This document shows, in pieces, positions 22,194 to 31,179 of a DNA stretch of 36,469 nt. Every line of letters begins with the position of its first letter. Position 1 is the stretch's first letter. This DNA comes from Paenibacillus cremeus. Lineage in GTDB: Bacteria; Bacillota; Bacilli; Paenibacillales; NBRC-103111. The notes under the pieces were generated by a model. The model worked only from the letters and a program-made list of their open reading frames with translations, was not told where the DNA came from and ran no database searches. Location of the stretch: positions 1-36,469 of the forward strand of contig NZ_VNJI01000067.1 in assembly GCF_007786445.1 (NCBI RefSeq), in the 5' to 3' direction. A program made the translations under genes and the position numbers.

Positions 22194-25100
22194 ATGAAAA
22201 GACTGAACAAAGCGCTGCCGATTTTACTGGTATGGACTCTGATGTTGATGAGTCTTGCCATAGTGCCGCCGCAGGCTGTGCACGCAGCTAGTAAAGTGGA
22301 TATTGCGCCTGCTACATTGACTACGGGTGCAACCGGAAACGTGAAGGTGAGCTCGGAAAATAGTACGAAAAAAGCATCTTTTGCTGTGGATCATACAGGC
22401 GCTACGAACCCAAATAACTTCTGGCAATTTGGCGGGACAGCTGCCACTGTATTTCCTTCAACAGGAACAGGTTCCCTCTGGATCGCTGTAGATTTGGGAT
22501 CGGTGAAAACCTTTGAAGAAGTCAGCTTTGATATTCCAGCCGTCTTTTCTTCCGTAAAAGGACGGATCTCAGACTACGAAGTGCTGTACAGCTCCACTAA
22601 AAGTACCTGGGACGCGCTTCCAGCATCTAGTAACTCCGCTCTAACCGCGTACAACTGGAGCAGCAGCACCTGGACACTTGCGAAACAAGTGAATGTTCCT
22701 TCGAGCGTTGTTGCCAGTGACCCCAATTGGGGCTCACAAGCTATAACACCTAGCAACTCCGGATGGACAGGCACCACCACCGGAACATTGGCAACACCGG
22801 TAACAGCACAGTATGTGATGATTCATTTCACAGTGATTCCTGGAAATCCCGGAACGATAGGGATGTCGAATCTCAAAATTTTGAGCAGCGCCTCATCAAG
22901 CCCGGCGATTTCGCCCACATCGAGTTCATATGCGAGAGGAAGCGGCAGCGGAGTAACGACTTCGATCACGCTGAACGGCGATACATTTTCCAAGATTGCC
23001 ATGAATACGGTTTCAGGTGCCGTATATCTGACGCAGAACCAAGAGTATACCCTCAGCGCTGCATCCGGGGGCACACAAACAGCAACATTTGCGGATACGT
23101 TTCTCGATACTCTACCATTTGGTGCTACAACGTTGACGTTCTATTTTGCTAGCGGCTTTACACAAACCTATACTTTTAATGTCTCGATTCCTGTGTATGC
23201 AGATACATACCTGAATAACCCCGGCAGCGGATACGCTTTAATTACGCCGAGCTATCCAGGCATGAGCCTTACCATCGGCCATCCCGCCGTCATTGATGCG
23301 AGCGCATCCACAAGTAAATTCCCAACCTTTAATATTACAAAAGCAGTCTCGGGGACTTCCATTACCGGGGCGCTAACAGCGCCAGATGGCACAACAGCTT
23401 ACAGCTTCCCAGCAACGCCTGTTGATGCTAGCGGCAACGCGGTGATTTCGGTTCCTGATTCCATCGCACTGGTTAAAGGCACATATACTGCAGCCTTCCA
23501 GCTGACCAACAGTGGAAGCACGCTGTATGACAGCTACTTCTTCACTGCGATCGATCAATTTGCCAACTACCAATCTATACCTAATGTGAAAAACTCCAAC
23601 AATGCCAATGTTGCCAATGTCAATCCGGATGCATGGCTAAACAATAATGCGTACCCTGCTGTACAGATGGATGCCTCCGGCAAACTGACCTATATTCCGG
23701 ATTACAAAGGCAATCAGATCATGGATTATTCCGCGGTCGGATACAAAGGCGGAGGCGCTGCCATTCCGAATGTGCCGGTGCGGGCGAAAGTATCGCCACT
23801 GGTCGATAATACGCAAGACGCTTGGCAGTCCATCCAAGATGCGATCGACTACGTGTCTAGGTACCCGATTCAAGCGGACGGATTCCGCGGCGCTGTGTAT
23901 TTGGAGCCAGGCGTGTTCCGCATCAGTAAGCCGCTGAACGTTACCGTATCCGGCGTGGTGATTCGCGGAGCGGGTGCGGGGACGGCTACTCCGGTTGTGG
24001 GAGACGGTACTTCAGGCAATCCATATGATGAACAAATCGCGAGTGAAGCTGCAGAAGCGGGAGTTACCAAGCTTATCTCGACATGGAAGCTCACGGATAC
24101 CTTTACCCCGCCGTCAGATCATTCAACGACGACGAACAGTCCATACTCCAAAACAGCAAATAGCACACTTATCAATTTTAACGGACAAAGCGTAACGTCA
24201 TTCGCATCCACTACGATCACCGATCAATATGTGGGCGCAGGACAATATTCCGTGCATGTCGCTAGCGTAACTGGTCTTTCGGTAGGCGACAGCGTATCGG
24301 TGCAAAAGGCAATCAATCCAAGCTGGGTCAAAGCCATGTACATGGATAAAGTGGATGGCGCGAGCAATTGGCTGCCTAACGGCAGTCTGGAAAGCGGCTT
24401 TGCGGGCACACCGTTCACCTCTGAGCGTATGATCAAGAAGATCGATCCGGTCACTAACACTTTTACATTTGCCGAGCCGCTTTCAGACAATCTAGATATG
24501 CGCTGGGGCGTTTCAAAGGTGGTCAAAACTGCTGAGGGCGGACGAATTAGTAATGTTGGCGTGGAAAATATTCAAGGGATTTCGCATTTTTACAATATGA
24601 CTAAGCCTGCATTGGCCAGATATGGTACCAATTTCCGCTCGTATAATGACGAGAACCACGCGGAAGTGTTTGTGGCGATGGTCAACGTACGTGACGGCTG
24701 GATGCGCAATTTTACGACGTACCATATCGACAGCGCGTTTGTAACCGACGGGAATGCTCGTAATATTACGGTGCAGGACGGTAGTGTTTTGGACCCTGTG
24801 AGCCTCATGAATGCGGGCGAGCGCCGTTATTCCATTTATTATAAAAACTCGGAGTTTATGTTTACACAGCGCGTGTACTCCAGATACATGCGTCATGCTT
24901 TTATCGTGGATTCGACGACTTCCGGCCCGAACGTGTTCTACAACACCACGAGTGAGTACACGTCCAACGCGTCTGAACCGCATTTTCGCTGGTCGACCGG
25001 CGGGCTGTACGACAATGTCATCGCCCGGATCTACCTGCAAAACCGTTGGGACTTCGGTACTTCACATGGCTGGGCAGGGGTGAACTACTTGCTGTATAAC

Positions 25101-28100
25101 TCCACTGGCCCGTTTATTGCCACACAGCCTCAGATTTCGCCGAACTATGTGATCGGGCATGCATTTGACAACGCCACGAATCGATTGGGCTCTGTAAATG
25201 ACACATCAACTGGACGTGTGCAACCGGATCAGGGCGATTCCCCTAATATGGCAGCTGCAGGGCTGAACGGCGGCAAGGTGCCTAACTTTAGTGCATACGA
25301 GTACAGTGTGTCTCAAAAGGTGACGTCGGCGGCCAACCAATTGCCGGACAGCCTTTACCTCCAGCAGCTGATCAACAGCCATGGCTCGCAAGCATCTGCT
25401 ATTATCGCGGAGAATACGGTTCCACCGATGGTGGATCAATCCAGCACGCAGCGGCCTAAGCTTACTAGTCTTGCCGTGGATGGACAGGCGGTTTCCGATT
25501 TTTCACCGGAGGTTTACAGCTATACCGTTACGCTGCCTTTGGATTATGATTATTCCAAAAAAGCGGGGATTACCGCCCAAGCGGACGCAGGAGTGACAGT
25601 CGACATTGCTTATCCTCAAGATCAGAGCAGTGGTGCGGCTCAAATTACGCTGACGGATGCGGCAGGTATTAAGAGCTTTTATGCGGTATCTTTTAATGTG
25701 ATTCAAAAGTCGCCAATCATCATCGCAAGCGATCAGCAGGTAGACTCTAGCAATTCCAATTATGCGGTCAACGTTCTGAACCCAGCGGATTATGCCGGTG
25801 CGACTTCCCTTCGTTGGGCAGCCAGTGGTTCGCAATGGATTCGCATGTATTTGGGAGAAACGGCCAAAACCGTTGGGGGCGTACAGGTTGGATTTGTACA
25901 GCATGCAACCAGCACGCGTTACTATAAGCTAAGAGTTGAGTACTCGACAGACGGGCAGAACTGGTCGGTTGTTCCGTCAGGAACTTCGGTTAGCGATACG
26001 ACTTCAACGCCAACCGCTTGGACTAGCGATTCGATTACGTACATCAACTCACTTCCATTGAGTGCAGCTAATGCTGCTCAGGCAACTAACACGCTTCAGA
26101 ACTTTACATTTGATACGCCTGTCACAGCCCGGTTTATTCGGATTGCTGGGAATGGCAATATGACCGGAGCATCCAGCAGCCCGTGGAATACGTATTGGAA
26201 GCTTCGCCCCGTATTCACGCAAGGCGATCCGTATACACCTCCTACGGGAGTTGCGATTTCCGGGCCGGCTGCTTTGATCGTTAACGATTCAGTCAAGCTT
26301 CAAGCACAAATGACGCCAAGCAATGCCACAGTAACTGACGTAATTTGGACTTCAAGCAACCCGGAGATTGCTAAAGTGGATTCGACCGGCAAGGTCACTG
26401 CACTTGCTGTGGGACAGGTGACCATTACAGCAACAACCGCAGATGGTACGTTTGTTTCCACAGGGACGCTTCAGCAGGCCATAGGTACTATGGCATTAAG
26501 TGTTAATCCTGTTCTAAGCAGCAACGCAGACTTAAGTTCTTTGACTCTGTCCAGCGGCGCACTGAGCCCTGCATTTGCATCGGGAACAACGAGCTACACT
26601 TCCAGTGTGCCTTATGGTGTATCTAGAACAACGGTAACCGCAGGTGTATATGACAGCAACTCGATGATGACTGTGAACGGCAATGGAGTCCCGAGCGGCC
26701 AAACGAGCGGGGCTATCGCATTGGTGCCAGGCAGCAATACCATCACCATTGTAGTGACGGCGCAGAACGGAGCCACGAAGACATACACGGTCACGGTAAA
26801 CCGTACCCAACTAAGCAGCAACGCAGACTTAAGTTCTTTGACTCTGTCGAGCGGGACGCTAAGCCCTGCTTTCGCATCCGGGACAACGGGCTACACTTCC
26901 AGTGTGCCTTATGGTGTATATAGCACGACGGTAACGGCAGGTGTATACGACGCTACAGCTACAGTGACTGTGAATGGCAATACGGTCTTGAGCGGCCAAA
27001 CGAGCGGGGCTATCGCACTGGTGCCAGGCAGCAATACCATCACCATTGTTGTTACAGCTCAAAATGGTGCAACAAAGACTTACACGGTCACGGTAAACCG
27101 TACCCAACCAAGCAGCAACGCGGACTTGAGCTCCTTGACACTGTCGAGCGGAACGCTAAGCTCTGCTTTTGCATCGGCAACAACGGGCTACACCTCCTAT
27201 GTGCCTAATAATGTTTTAAGTGCTACCGTAACGGCCAATGTATACGATGCTACATCCACGATGACCGTGAACGGAACCGCGACTGCATCAGGTCAAGCGA
27301 GCGCAGCCATTAGCTTGAATGTAGGAAACAACGATATTTCGATCCTTGTGACAGCACAAAACGGTGCAACGAAGACCTACACAATAACGGTGTATCGTGC
27401 GAGCGCGTCCAGCAGTAGTAGTTCAAGCAGCAGCAGTTCTACTCCAAGCGACACCAAAGTAACGGCAACGGATGGAAAGCTGACACTGGCTGTAGGCAAA
27501 ACGGGTGAGGTCAGTTTAGGCGATAAATTGGTGGTCTCGATCCCAGCTTACGCGACAGATAAAGATCTGCAAATTACGATTGATAAGGTGCTGGATTCCC
27601 AAAAGCTTCTTACGGAGAAATTCGTTCTGGCCAGCCCGATTTATGAAATTTTGAAAAACGTTTCCGGAAACTTCAGTAAGCCGGTCACGCTGGACTTCGT
27701 TTTTGATAAGAACAGCTTGAAAAACAACCAAAAGCCAGCGGTATTTTATTACGATGAAGCGAAAAAAGAATGGGTAGAAGTAACTGGAAGCAAAGTGAAC
27801 GGCGATCACATCACGGTGGACGTGAATCATTTTACGAAATTTGCGGTATTCGCTGTGGATCAAGCGGCTGAGAAGCCGGCTCCATCGGTTCAATTCAGCG
27901 ATATCTTGAGTCATTGGGCTGAAGGCAGCATCAAGCAAGCGGTGAACCGCGGCATTGTCAGTGGGTATCCTGATGGGACCTTTATGCCGAATCATACGGT
28001 AACACGCGCGGAGTTCGCCGTCATGCTGATGAACACGCTGAGGTCTCAAGGCGAAGGTGCGGCACTGACATTCACAGATAAGGACAAAATCGGAGCCTGG

Positions 28101-28427
28101 GCGCAAAAAGCCGTCGCGCAAGCGGTGAAAGCGGGTATAATTAAGGGATATGAGGATGGAAGCTTCCGTCCCGATACCCAAATTACACGCGCGGAGATGG
28201 CCGTAATGCTTGCTAATGCGCTGGGTCTGGCTGTAGAAAATGGCACAATAACAGGCTTCGCAGACGATAAAGCGATCCCGGTATGGGCCAAAGGTGCCGT
28301 AGCGGCGATCCAGAAGCAAAAGCTGGTAGACGGTAAGGGAGCCAATGAATTTGATCCTGCCGCCCCTGCAACGAGAGCCGAAGCTGTAACTGTATTGCTC
28401 AACATGCAGGAGCAATTGGGTAAATAA
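22194..28427 (+). CDS. Giant SLH-anchored surface protein with beta-helix and cadherin-like repeats
   Basis: 2,077 residues. The signal peptide cleaves after VHA (residue 31). In order: a discoidin-like region (about 35-210); a CBM_X2-like module (about 235-335, NGDTF and FYFASGFTQTYTF); a right-handed beta-helix, pectate-lyase-like (about 540-1070, starting DAWQSIQDAIDYVSRYP); a cadherin-like sandwich (about 1086-1175); an F5/8C-like carbohydrate-binding region (about 1181-1345); a Big_2 Ig-like domain (about 1346-1432); three 99-residue cadherin-like repeats (1441-1737); a Ser-rich linker (about 1740-1752); a beta domain (about 1755-1890); and three SLH domains (from about 1900, 1959 and 2022) that bind cell-wall pyruvylated polymer. 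It is probably a wall-displayed polysaccharide-acting enzyme; catalytic residues are not identified. ATG 22194 is chosen; TTG 22191 is possible. Confidence 0.88.
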   Translation: MKRLNKALPILLVWTLMLMSLAIVPPQAVHAASKVDIAPATLTTGATGNVKVSSENSTKKASFAVDHTGATNPNNFWQFGGTAATVFPSTGTGSLWIAVDLGSVKTFEEVSFDIPAVFSSVKGRISDYEVLYSSTKSTWDALPASSNSALTAYNWSSSTWTLAKQVNVPSSVVASDPNWGSQAITPSNSGWTGTTTGTLATPVTAQYVMIHFTVIPGNPGTIGMSNLKILSSASSSPAISPTSSSYARGSGSGVTTSITLNGDTFSKIAMNTVSGAVYLTQNQEYTLSAASGGTQTATFADTFLDTLPFGATTLTFYFASGFTQTYTFNVSIPVYADTYLNNPGSGYALITPSYPGMSLTIGHPAVIDASASTSKFPTFNITKAVSGTSITGALTAPDGTTAYSFPATPVDASGNAVISVPDSIALVKGTYTAAFQLTNSGSTLYDSYFFTAIDQFANYQSIPNVKNSNNANVANVNPDAWLNNNAYPAVQMDASGKLTYIPDYKGNQIMDYSAVGYKGGGAAIPNVPVRAKVSPLVDNTQDAWQSIQDAIDYVSRYPIQADGFRGAVYLEPGVFRISKPLNVTVSGVVIRGAGAGTATPVVGDGTSGNPYDEQIASEAAEAGVTKLISTWKLTDTFTPPSDHSTTTNSPYSKTANSTLINFNGQSVTSFASTTITDQYVGAGQYSVHVASVTGLSVGDSVSVQKAINPSWVKAMYMDKVDGASNWLPNGSLESGFAGTPFTSERMIKKIDPVTNTFTFAEPLSDNLDMRWGVSKVVKTAEGGRISNVGVENIQGISHFYNMTKPALARYGTNFRSYNDENHAEVFVAMVNVRDGWMRNFTTYHIDSAFVTDGNARNITVQDGSVLDPVSLMNAGERRYSIYYKNSEFMFTQRVYSRYMRHAFIVDSTTSGPNVFYNTTSEYTSNASEPHFRWSTGGLYDNVIARIYLQNRWDFGTSHGWAGVNYLLYNSTGPFIATQPQISPNYVIGHAFDNATNRLGSVNDTSTGRVQPDQGDSPNMAAAGLNGGKVPNFSAYEYSVSQKVTSAANQLPDSLYLQQLINSHGSQASAIIAENTVPPMVDQSSTQRPKLTSLAVDGQAVSDFSPEVYSYTVTLPLDYDYSKKAGITAQADAGVTVDIAYPQDQSSGAAQITLTDAAGIKSFYAVSFNVIQKSPIIIASDQQVDSSNSNYAVNVLNPADYAGATSLRWAASGSQWIRMYLGETAKTVGGVQVGFVQHATSTRYYKLRVEYSTDGQNWSVVPSGTSVSDTTSTPTAWTSDSITYINSLPLSAANAAQATNTLQNFTFDTPVTARFIRIAGNGNMTGASSSPWNTYWKLRPVFTQGDPYTPPTGVAISGPAALIVNDSVKLQAQMTPSNATVTDVIWTSSNPEIAKVDSTGKVTALAVGQVTITATTADGTFVSTGTLQQAIGTMALSVNPVLSSNADLSSLTLSSGALSPAFASGTTSYTSSVPYGVSRTTVTAGVYDSNSMMTVNGNGVPSGQTSGAIALVPGSNTITIVVTAQNGATKTYTVTVNRTQLSSNADLSSLTLSSGTLSPAFASGTTGYTSSVPYGVYSTTVTAGVYDATATVTVNGNTVLSGQTSGAIALVPGSNTITIVVTAQNGATKTYTVTVNRTQPSSNADLSSLTLSSGTLSSAFASATTGYTSYVPNNVLSATVTANVYDATSTMTVNGTATASGQASAAISLNVGNNDISILVTAQNGATKTYTITVYRASASSSSSSSSSSSTPSDTKVTATDGKLTLAVGKTGEVSLGDKLVVSIPAYATDKDLQITIDKVLDSQKLLTEKFVLASPIYEILKNVSGNFSKPVTLDFVFDKNSLKNNQKPAVFYYDEAKKEWVEVTGSKVNGDHITVDVNHFTKFAVFAVDQAAEKPAPSVQFSDILSHWAEGSIKQAVNRGIVSGYPDGTFMPNHTVTRAEFAVMLMNTLRSQGEGAALTFTDKDKIGAWAQKAVAQAVKAGIIKGYEDGSFRPDTQITRAEMAVMLANALGLAVENGTITGFADDKAIPVWAKGAVAAIQKQKLVDGKGANEFDPAAPATRAEAVTVLLNMQEQLGK
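26514..27404 (+). repeat. Three tandem 297-bp repeats inside the surface protein gene
   Basis: Units begin at 26514, 26811 and 27108, with an exact period of 297 bp (99 residues). Each starts with SSNADLSSLTLSSG and carries a central VPYGV or VPNNV and an end of AQNGATKTYT. Units 1 and 2 are nearly identical at DNA level, while unit 3 has drifted. This indicates recent duplication and a region able to gain or lose units. Confidence 0.9.
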
Positions 28428-28433
28428 CATTAG

Positions 28434-28481
28434 AGGTTATTCTTCAATCAGCTTGTGGCTGGTTGGGGGATAACCTTTTCT
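28434..28481 (+). terminator. Long hairpin terminator after the giant gene
   Basis: AGGTTAT at 28434-28440 pairs with ATAACCT at 28470-28476, and an inner helix (CAATCAGC with GCTGGTTG) extends it. TTTTCT follows. Confidence 0.85.
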
Positions 28482-28551
28482 AATATGTCCAATCGAATCT
28501 ATGAACCCTCTCATAAACTAGTACTATCTTGCGATTAGGAGGGTGATAGGA

Positions 28552-28926
28552 ATGGGATTAGGATTAAATCGATTCGTTAGAGTTAGATTTTTCTCGGGCT
28601 TTAACTTTACTGGAAGAAGTTTAACCTTTACAAGAGGCGTGGCAGTTCCCAACCTGGGAGTATTCGGTTTCAATAACATTATCTCCAGCTTCCAGCTAAG
28701 AAATGTTGTATTTCCTGGTCAAGTTACGTTAATTCTGTTTTCAGGCCTGAACTTTACAGGCAACTTTCGGATTTTCCGTGGCAGTCAGAACATTCGGGAC
28801 TTACGGGCGTTCAACTTCAACAATGTAACCTCGTCGTTTATTTTAGTCGGATTCCGACTAACGGCTTCCCAGATTCGGTCGATTCAGAATACAGGCAAAA
28901 TGCCTAGCGATATTACCATGTTATAG
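28552..28926 (+). CDS. Single-domain beta/gamma-crystallin protein
   Basis: 124 residues made of two Greek-key motifs. Each contains a FSGxNFTG turn (FSGFNFTGRSL; FSGLNFTGNFR) and ends in the calcium-type signature N-N-x-x-S-S: NNIISS and NNVTSS. Bacterial crystallins of this type bind Ca2+ with the N/D-N/D-x-x-S/T-S loop. No signal peptide is visible, so the location is uncertain. AGGAGG at 28537-28542 lies 9 nt before ATG 28552, preferred over GTG 28543. It is separate from the giant gene (a terminator lies between) and has its own terminator. Confidence 0.8.
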   Translation: MGLGLNRFVRVRFFSGFNFTGRSLTFTRGVAVPNLGVFGFNNIISSFQLRNVVFPGQVTLILFSGLNFTGNFRIFRGSQNIRDLRAFNFNNVTSSFILVGFRLTASQIRSIQNTGKMPSDITML

Positions 28927-28931
28927 GCTAA

Positions 28932-28957
28932 AGGACGCTGAGAGGCGCCCTTTTTTT
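28932..28957 (+). terminator. Terminator after the crystallin gene
   Basis: AGGACGC at 28932-28938 pairs with GCGCCCT at 28945-28951 (one A-C mismatch), followed by seven T. Confidence 0.75.
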
Positions 28958-28976
28958 ATGAACTTTTCAAAACCCA

Positions 28977-29010
28977 TTGACATGGGACGAAATGTGTAGG
29001 ATATATGGTA
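28977..29010 (+). promoter_or_regulatory. Possible distal promoter of the DUF2306 gene
   Basis: A perfect TTGACA at 28977-28982 is followed after 17 nt by AT-rich sequence (GATATATGGTAT) that could serve as -10. The match downstream is weak. The 28958-29226 gap otherwise holds the operator below and no convincing gene. Confidence 0.35.
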
Positions 29011-29164
29011 TATGCATTATTTAAAACGATGTTCATTATTTTGAACAAAGAGGTGTGACTTGCTGGTGAAGGTCTATGCCTCTTCTTTAAAGGGCTACTT
29101 TACACAATCCCTAATAGGGAATGTAAGTGGATATTTTCAGGTGTGAAAGATGCTTGGAATATTA

Positions 29165-29194
29165 TATAATAAAAAAGACCGGACGGTTCGGTCT
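29165..29194 (+). promoter_or_regulatory. TATAAT with TetR-type operator
   Basis: TATAAT at 29165-29170 is followed at once by AGACCG (29176-29181) and CGGTCT (29189-29194), an inverted repeat with a 7-nt spacer; an inner dyad ACCG-GA-CGGT overlaps it. GACCG/CGGTC dyads are typical TetR-family sites. The position just downstream of the -10 fits repression of the DUF2306 gene. The TetR gene at 29890-30483 is the obvious candidate regulator. Confidence 0.55.
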
Positions 29195-29226
29195 GAATTT
29201 TCTATAGCCACTGAAAGGATACCCGA

Positions 29227-29862
29227 ATGACAACTAGCAAAAAAGCTTACCTGCTGATGGTATTCGCTAGCGCTGCCTTTATTGTGTATGTCTTGTACAC
29301 CAATGTAATTCTGGATTCGCCGACTGCCGATTTTCTAAGCCACAAAACCAATCTGAAACGTGCGCTGCAAGTCCATACGTGGATGAAGGTGATGTACGTT
29401 CATGTTGCTTTCGCCTGCTTGAGTATGATTGCGGGTGCGGTGAATTTTTCGGCCTCGATCTTGAAAAAGCATCGCAAGTTCCACCGATTGAACGGTTACT
29501 TTTACTTGGTCTCCGTCCTGATCGTGGTTCTCACCTCCGGCTACATGGCGCCATATGCAACGGGGGGAAAAGCAACCAGCATTCCTTTTAACCTGCTGAA
29601 TATCGTATGGCCGGCCTTCACGGTTATTGCGATCTTGAAAATCAAGAAAAAGCAGCTGGACCTGCACCGCCGCTGGATGGCTAGAAGCTATGCCTTTGTT
29701 TTCACCAATCTTTCGATCCATGCCCTGACTGCGCTGCTCCATGACGGGATCGGACTTGCCTATACGCAGAGCTATACAATAAGCGTGTACGCTTCGATCG
29801 TTTTGCTGCTGCTGGCCGCCGAGGCGGTTAACCGAGTGGTTCTAGACAACCTTAAAAAGTAG
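29227..29862 (+). CDS. DUF2306 membrane protein
   Basis: 211 residues with about six membrane helices. The central HRKFHRLNGYFYLVSVLIVV and the later LDLHRRWMARSYAFVFTNL are the conserved DUF2306 motifs; paired histidines on helix ends suggest metal or heme handling, but the family has no proven function. The start follows GAAAGGAT. It ends 27 bp before a convergent TetR gene and carries a candidate TetR operator in its leader. Confidence 0.88.
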   Translation: MTTSKKAYLLMVFASAAFIVYVLYTNVILDSPTADFLSHKTNLKRALQVHTWMKVMYVHVAFACLSMIAGAVNFSASILKKHRKFHRLNGYFYLVSVLIVVLTSGYMAPYATGGKATSIPFNLLNIVWPAFTVIAILKIKKKQLDLHRRWMARSYAFVFTNLSIHALTALLHDGIGLAYTQSYTISVYASIVLLLLAAEAVNRVVLDNLKK

Positions 29863-29889
29863 GAGGCAATCTCATGCATTTGCACAAGG

Positions 29890-30483
29890 TTACTGAGCTT
29901 TGTAGCTCAGGAGCAGCCGTTCGATATTTTGCCTAGCGTAGGCGACGTGGCGGTTATCCCTTGTCAATCGGCTGGCCATAATGCCACCTTCCATGGAAGA
30001 AAAAATAAAGGATGCGACCGATTCCAGCTCCATCCCCGCTTGAAGCTCCCCATTCGCAACCCCCTGAGCCAGTAAGGACTGAATGAAGTCCAGCATTTGC
30101 GTATAGGCACCAAGAGCATGATCCCGTAACACCGGAAACGAATGGTCGGATTCGACGGCGGTATTTAAGAACGGACAGCCTCCTTGAATGGGAGGATTGT
30201 AGGCAGTGTCCTGATACACATCGCTCATGGCTAGAATTTTGCCGATCGCGGTGGTTTCTTTTGCCATGGCCTCCGAGAAATGCTGCCATAACACTTGCCC
30301 CGCGTATTGAAAGGCTTCGATCGCGATATCATCCTTGCTGGCGAAGCTGCGGTAGATCGCGCCTTTGGTTAAGCCGGTCACGTCCATAATATCTTGCATC
30401 GTCGTTCCGGTGTACCCTTTTTCATTAAAAAGGACAGCGGACTTCTCTATGATTCGGAGCTTTGTTTGTTCGCCTTTGCGCAT
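29890..30483 (-). CDS. TetR-family transcriptional regulator
   Basis: 197 residues. The N-terminal HTH (about 8-55) shows EKGYTGTTMQDIMDVTGLTK and GAIYRSFASKDDI, a textbook TetR DNA-binding domain. The C-terminal ligand domain is of the YxaF/AcrR-like sort, with GGCPFLNTAVE. The start is ATG 30483, with AAAGGA about 9 nt upstream. An upstream in-frame ATG at 30531 overlaps the -10 and is excluded. It probably represses the neighbouring DUF2306 gene; ligand unknown. Confidence 0.9.
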   Translation of the reverse strand: MRKGEQTKLRIIEKSAVLFNEKGYTGTTMQDIMDVTGLTKGAIYRSFASKDDIAIEAFQYAGQVLWQHFSEAMAKETTAIGKILAMSDVYQDTAYNPPIQGGCPFLNTAVESDHSFPVLRDHALGAYTQMLDFIQSLLAQGVANGELQAGMELESVASFIFSSMEGGIMASRLTRDNRHVAYARQNIERLLLSYKAQ

Positions 30484-30529
30484 GCTTTGAATTCCTTTCT
30501 TGCCGGACTTCCGATTTAGATTAAATTCC

Positions 30530-30535
30530 ATTATA
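30530..30535 (-). promoter_or_regulatory. -10 element of the TetR gene
   Basis: On the minus strand TGG-TATAAT, a perfect -10 with extended TG, lies about 47 nt before the chosen start codon. Confidence 0.55.
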
Positions 30536-30648
30536 CCACAGCAGCGATCGAGGCCGCACGGGCCGGAGAGCAGGGAAGGGGCTTTGCGGTAGGTCGATCA
30601 TGTCGGCGATCACCTAAATAGGATAGACACCTCCTCCGGGTGATTACG

Positions 30649-30955
30649 ATGAGTCGAAATTCTCACTTCCCCAACAAAGGGATGTTTTTCAAGCCGGTAA
30701 CGGTCAAGGGCAATACGGTTAGTCAGTATGTCGTCGCCGGAACGGATGGTACGGTAGAGGTAAATGTGAATACGGCCGATCTGAAAAAAAGCAGCAGATG
30801 CAGCAACGGATCAATCTGTTAATGTAAAGATTCACACCGCCTCCGGAGTTCATTCCGTGCAAGTGAACCTGCCTGGCGAGTTTGTTTTTGCGGCTAAGAA
30901 TCCAACCCTGCGCCAGATCGCTACCGATACGGGCATTGCGCAAATTTCTATTTAA
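30649..30955 (+). pseudogene. Small SLH-associated-type protein, frameshifted at an A7 run
   Basis: The first frame gives MSRNSHFPNKGMFFKPVTVK and continues to VNVNTADLKK, then runs to a stop at 30822. Dropping one A from the AAAAAAA run near 30784-30790 continues as AADAATDQSVNVKIHTASG and ends at 30955, giving about 101 residues. The strand-helix pattern (VNVNTADLKKAAD, then VQVNLPGEF) resembles the beta modules found between other domains in SLH proteins, but I cannot name a family. It is a pseudogene, a slippage site, or a sequencing error in a homopolymer. The ribosome site is weak. Confidence 0.5.
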
Positions 30956-31060
30956 GAGGCAAAAACTCGATCATACAGCGGCTCACGTGGAGATTTCAGC
31001 AGCACTGGTAGATCCTGCATCGCTGTCCGACAAGCGGCAAATTTTAAATAGCAACGAACG

Positions 31061-31086
31061 GGGCTGCCGACTTAGGTCGGCGGCCT
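31061..31086 (+). repeat. Hairpin related to the terminator at 36041-36072
   Basis: GCTGCCGAC and GTCGGCGGC pair around a TTAG loop. Over 26 nt it matches 36040-36065 at 22 positions. It lacks a T-run, so it may be a decayed terminator of the frameshifted gene upstream. The rest of the 30956-31113 gap shows nothing else. Confidence 0.55.
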
Positions 31087-31113
31087 CGCTGCTCATCCGG
31101 GCCGTATATTCGC

Positions 31114-31163
31114 TTGACATCCGCCTGAGGCTTCCCTCACAATAAACATACTGGAGATGTCTA
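31114..31163 (+). promoter_or_regulatory. Promoter and operator of the GntR gene
   Basis: TTGACA at 31114-31119 and CACAAT at 31138-31143 are 18 nt apart. AGATGTCTA at 31155-31163 lies just past the expected start site and recurs in front of the transporter operon. This fits autorepression. Confidence 0.5.
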
Positions 31164-31179
31164 GAGGAGTAGAGGGAAG

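Noticed and set aside
27516..28430. 304-residue minus-strand ORF under the SLH region
   Set aside because: It is antisense to SLH domains with clear family identity; its composition reflects codon bias of the real gene.
29066..29146. 26-codon ORF with GTG start in the DUF2306 leader
   Set aside because: Very short, no recognisable features; kept out because nothing but an open frame supports it.
28958..29226. Riboswitch in the DUF2306 leader
   Set aside because: No known aptamer pattern or switching hairpins; the dyad fits a protein operator better.
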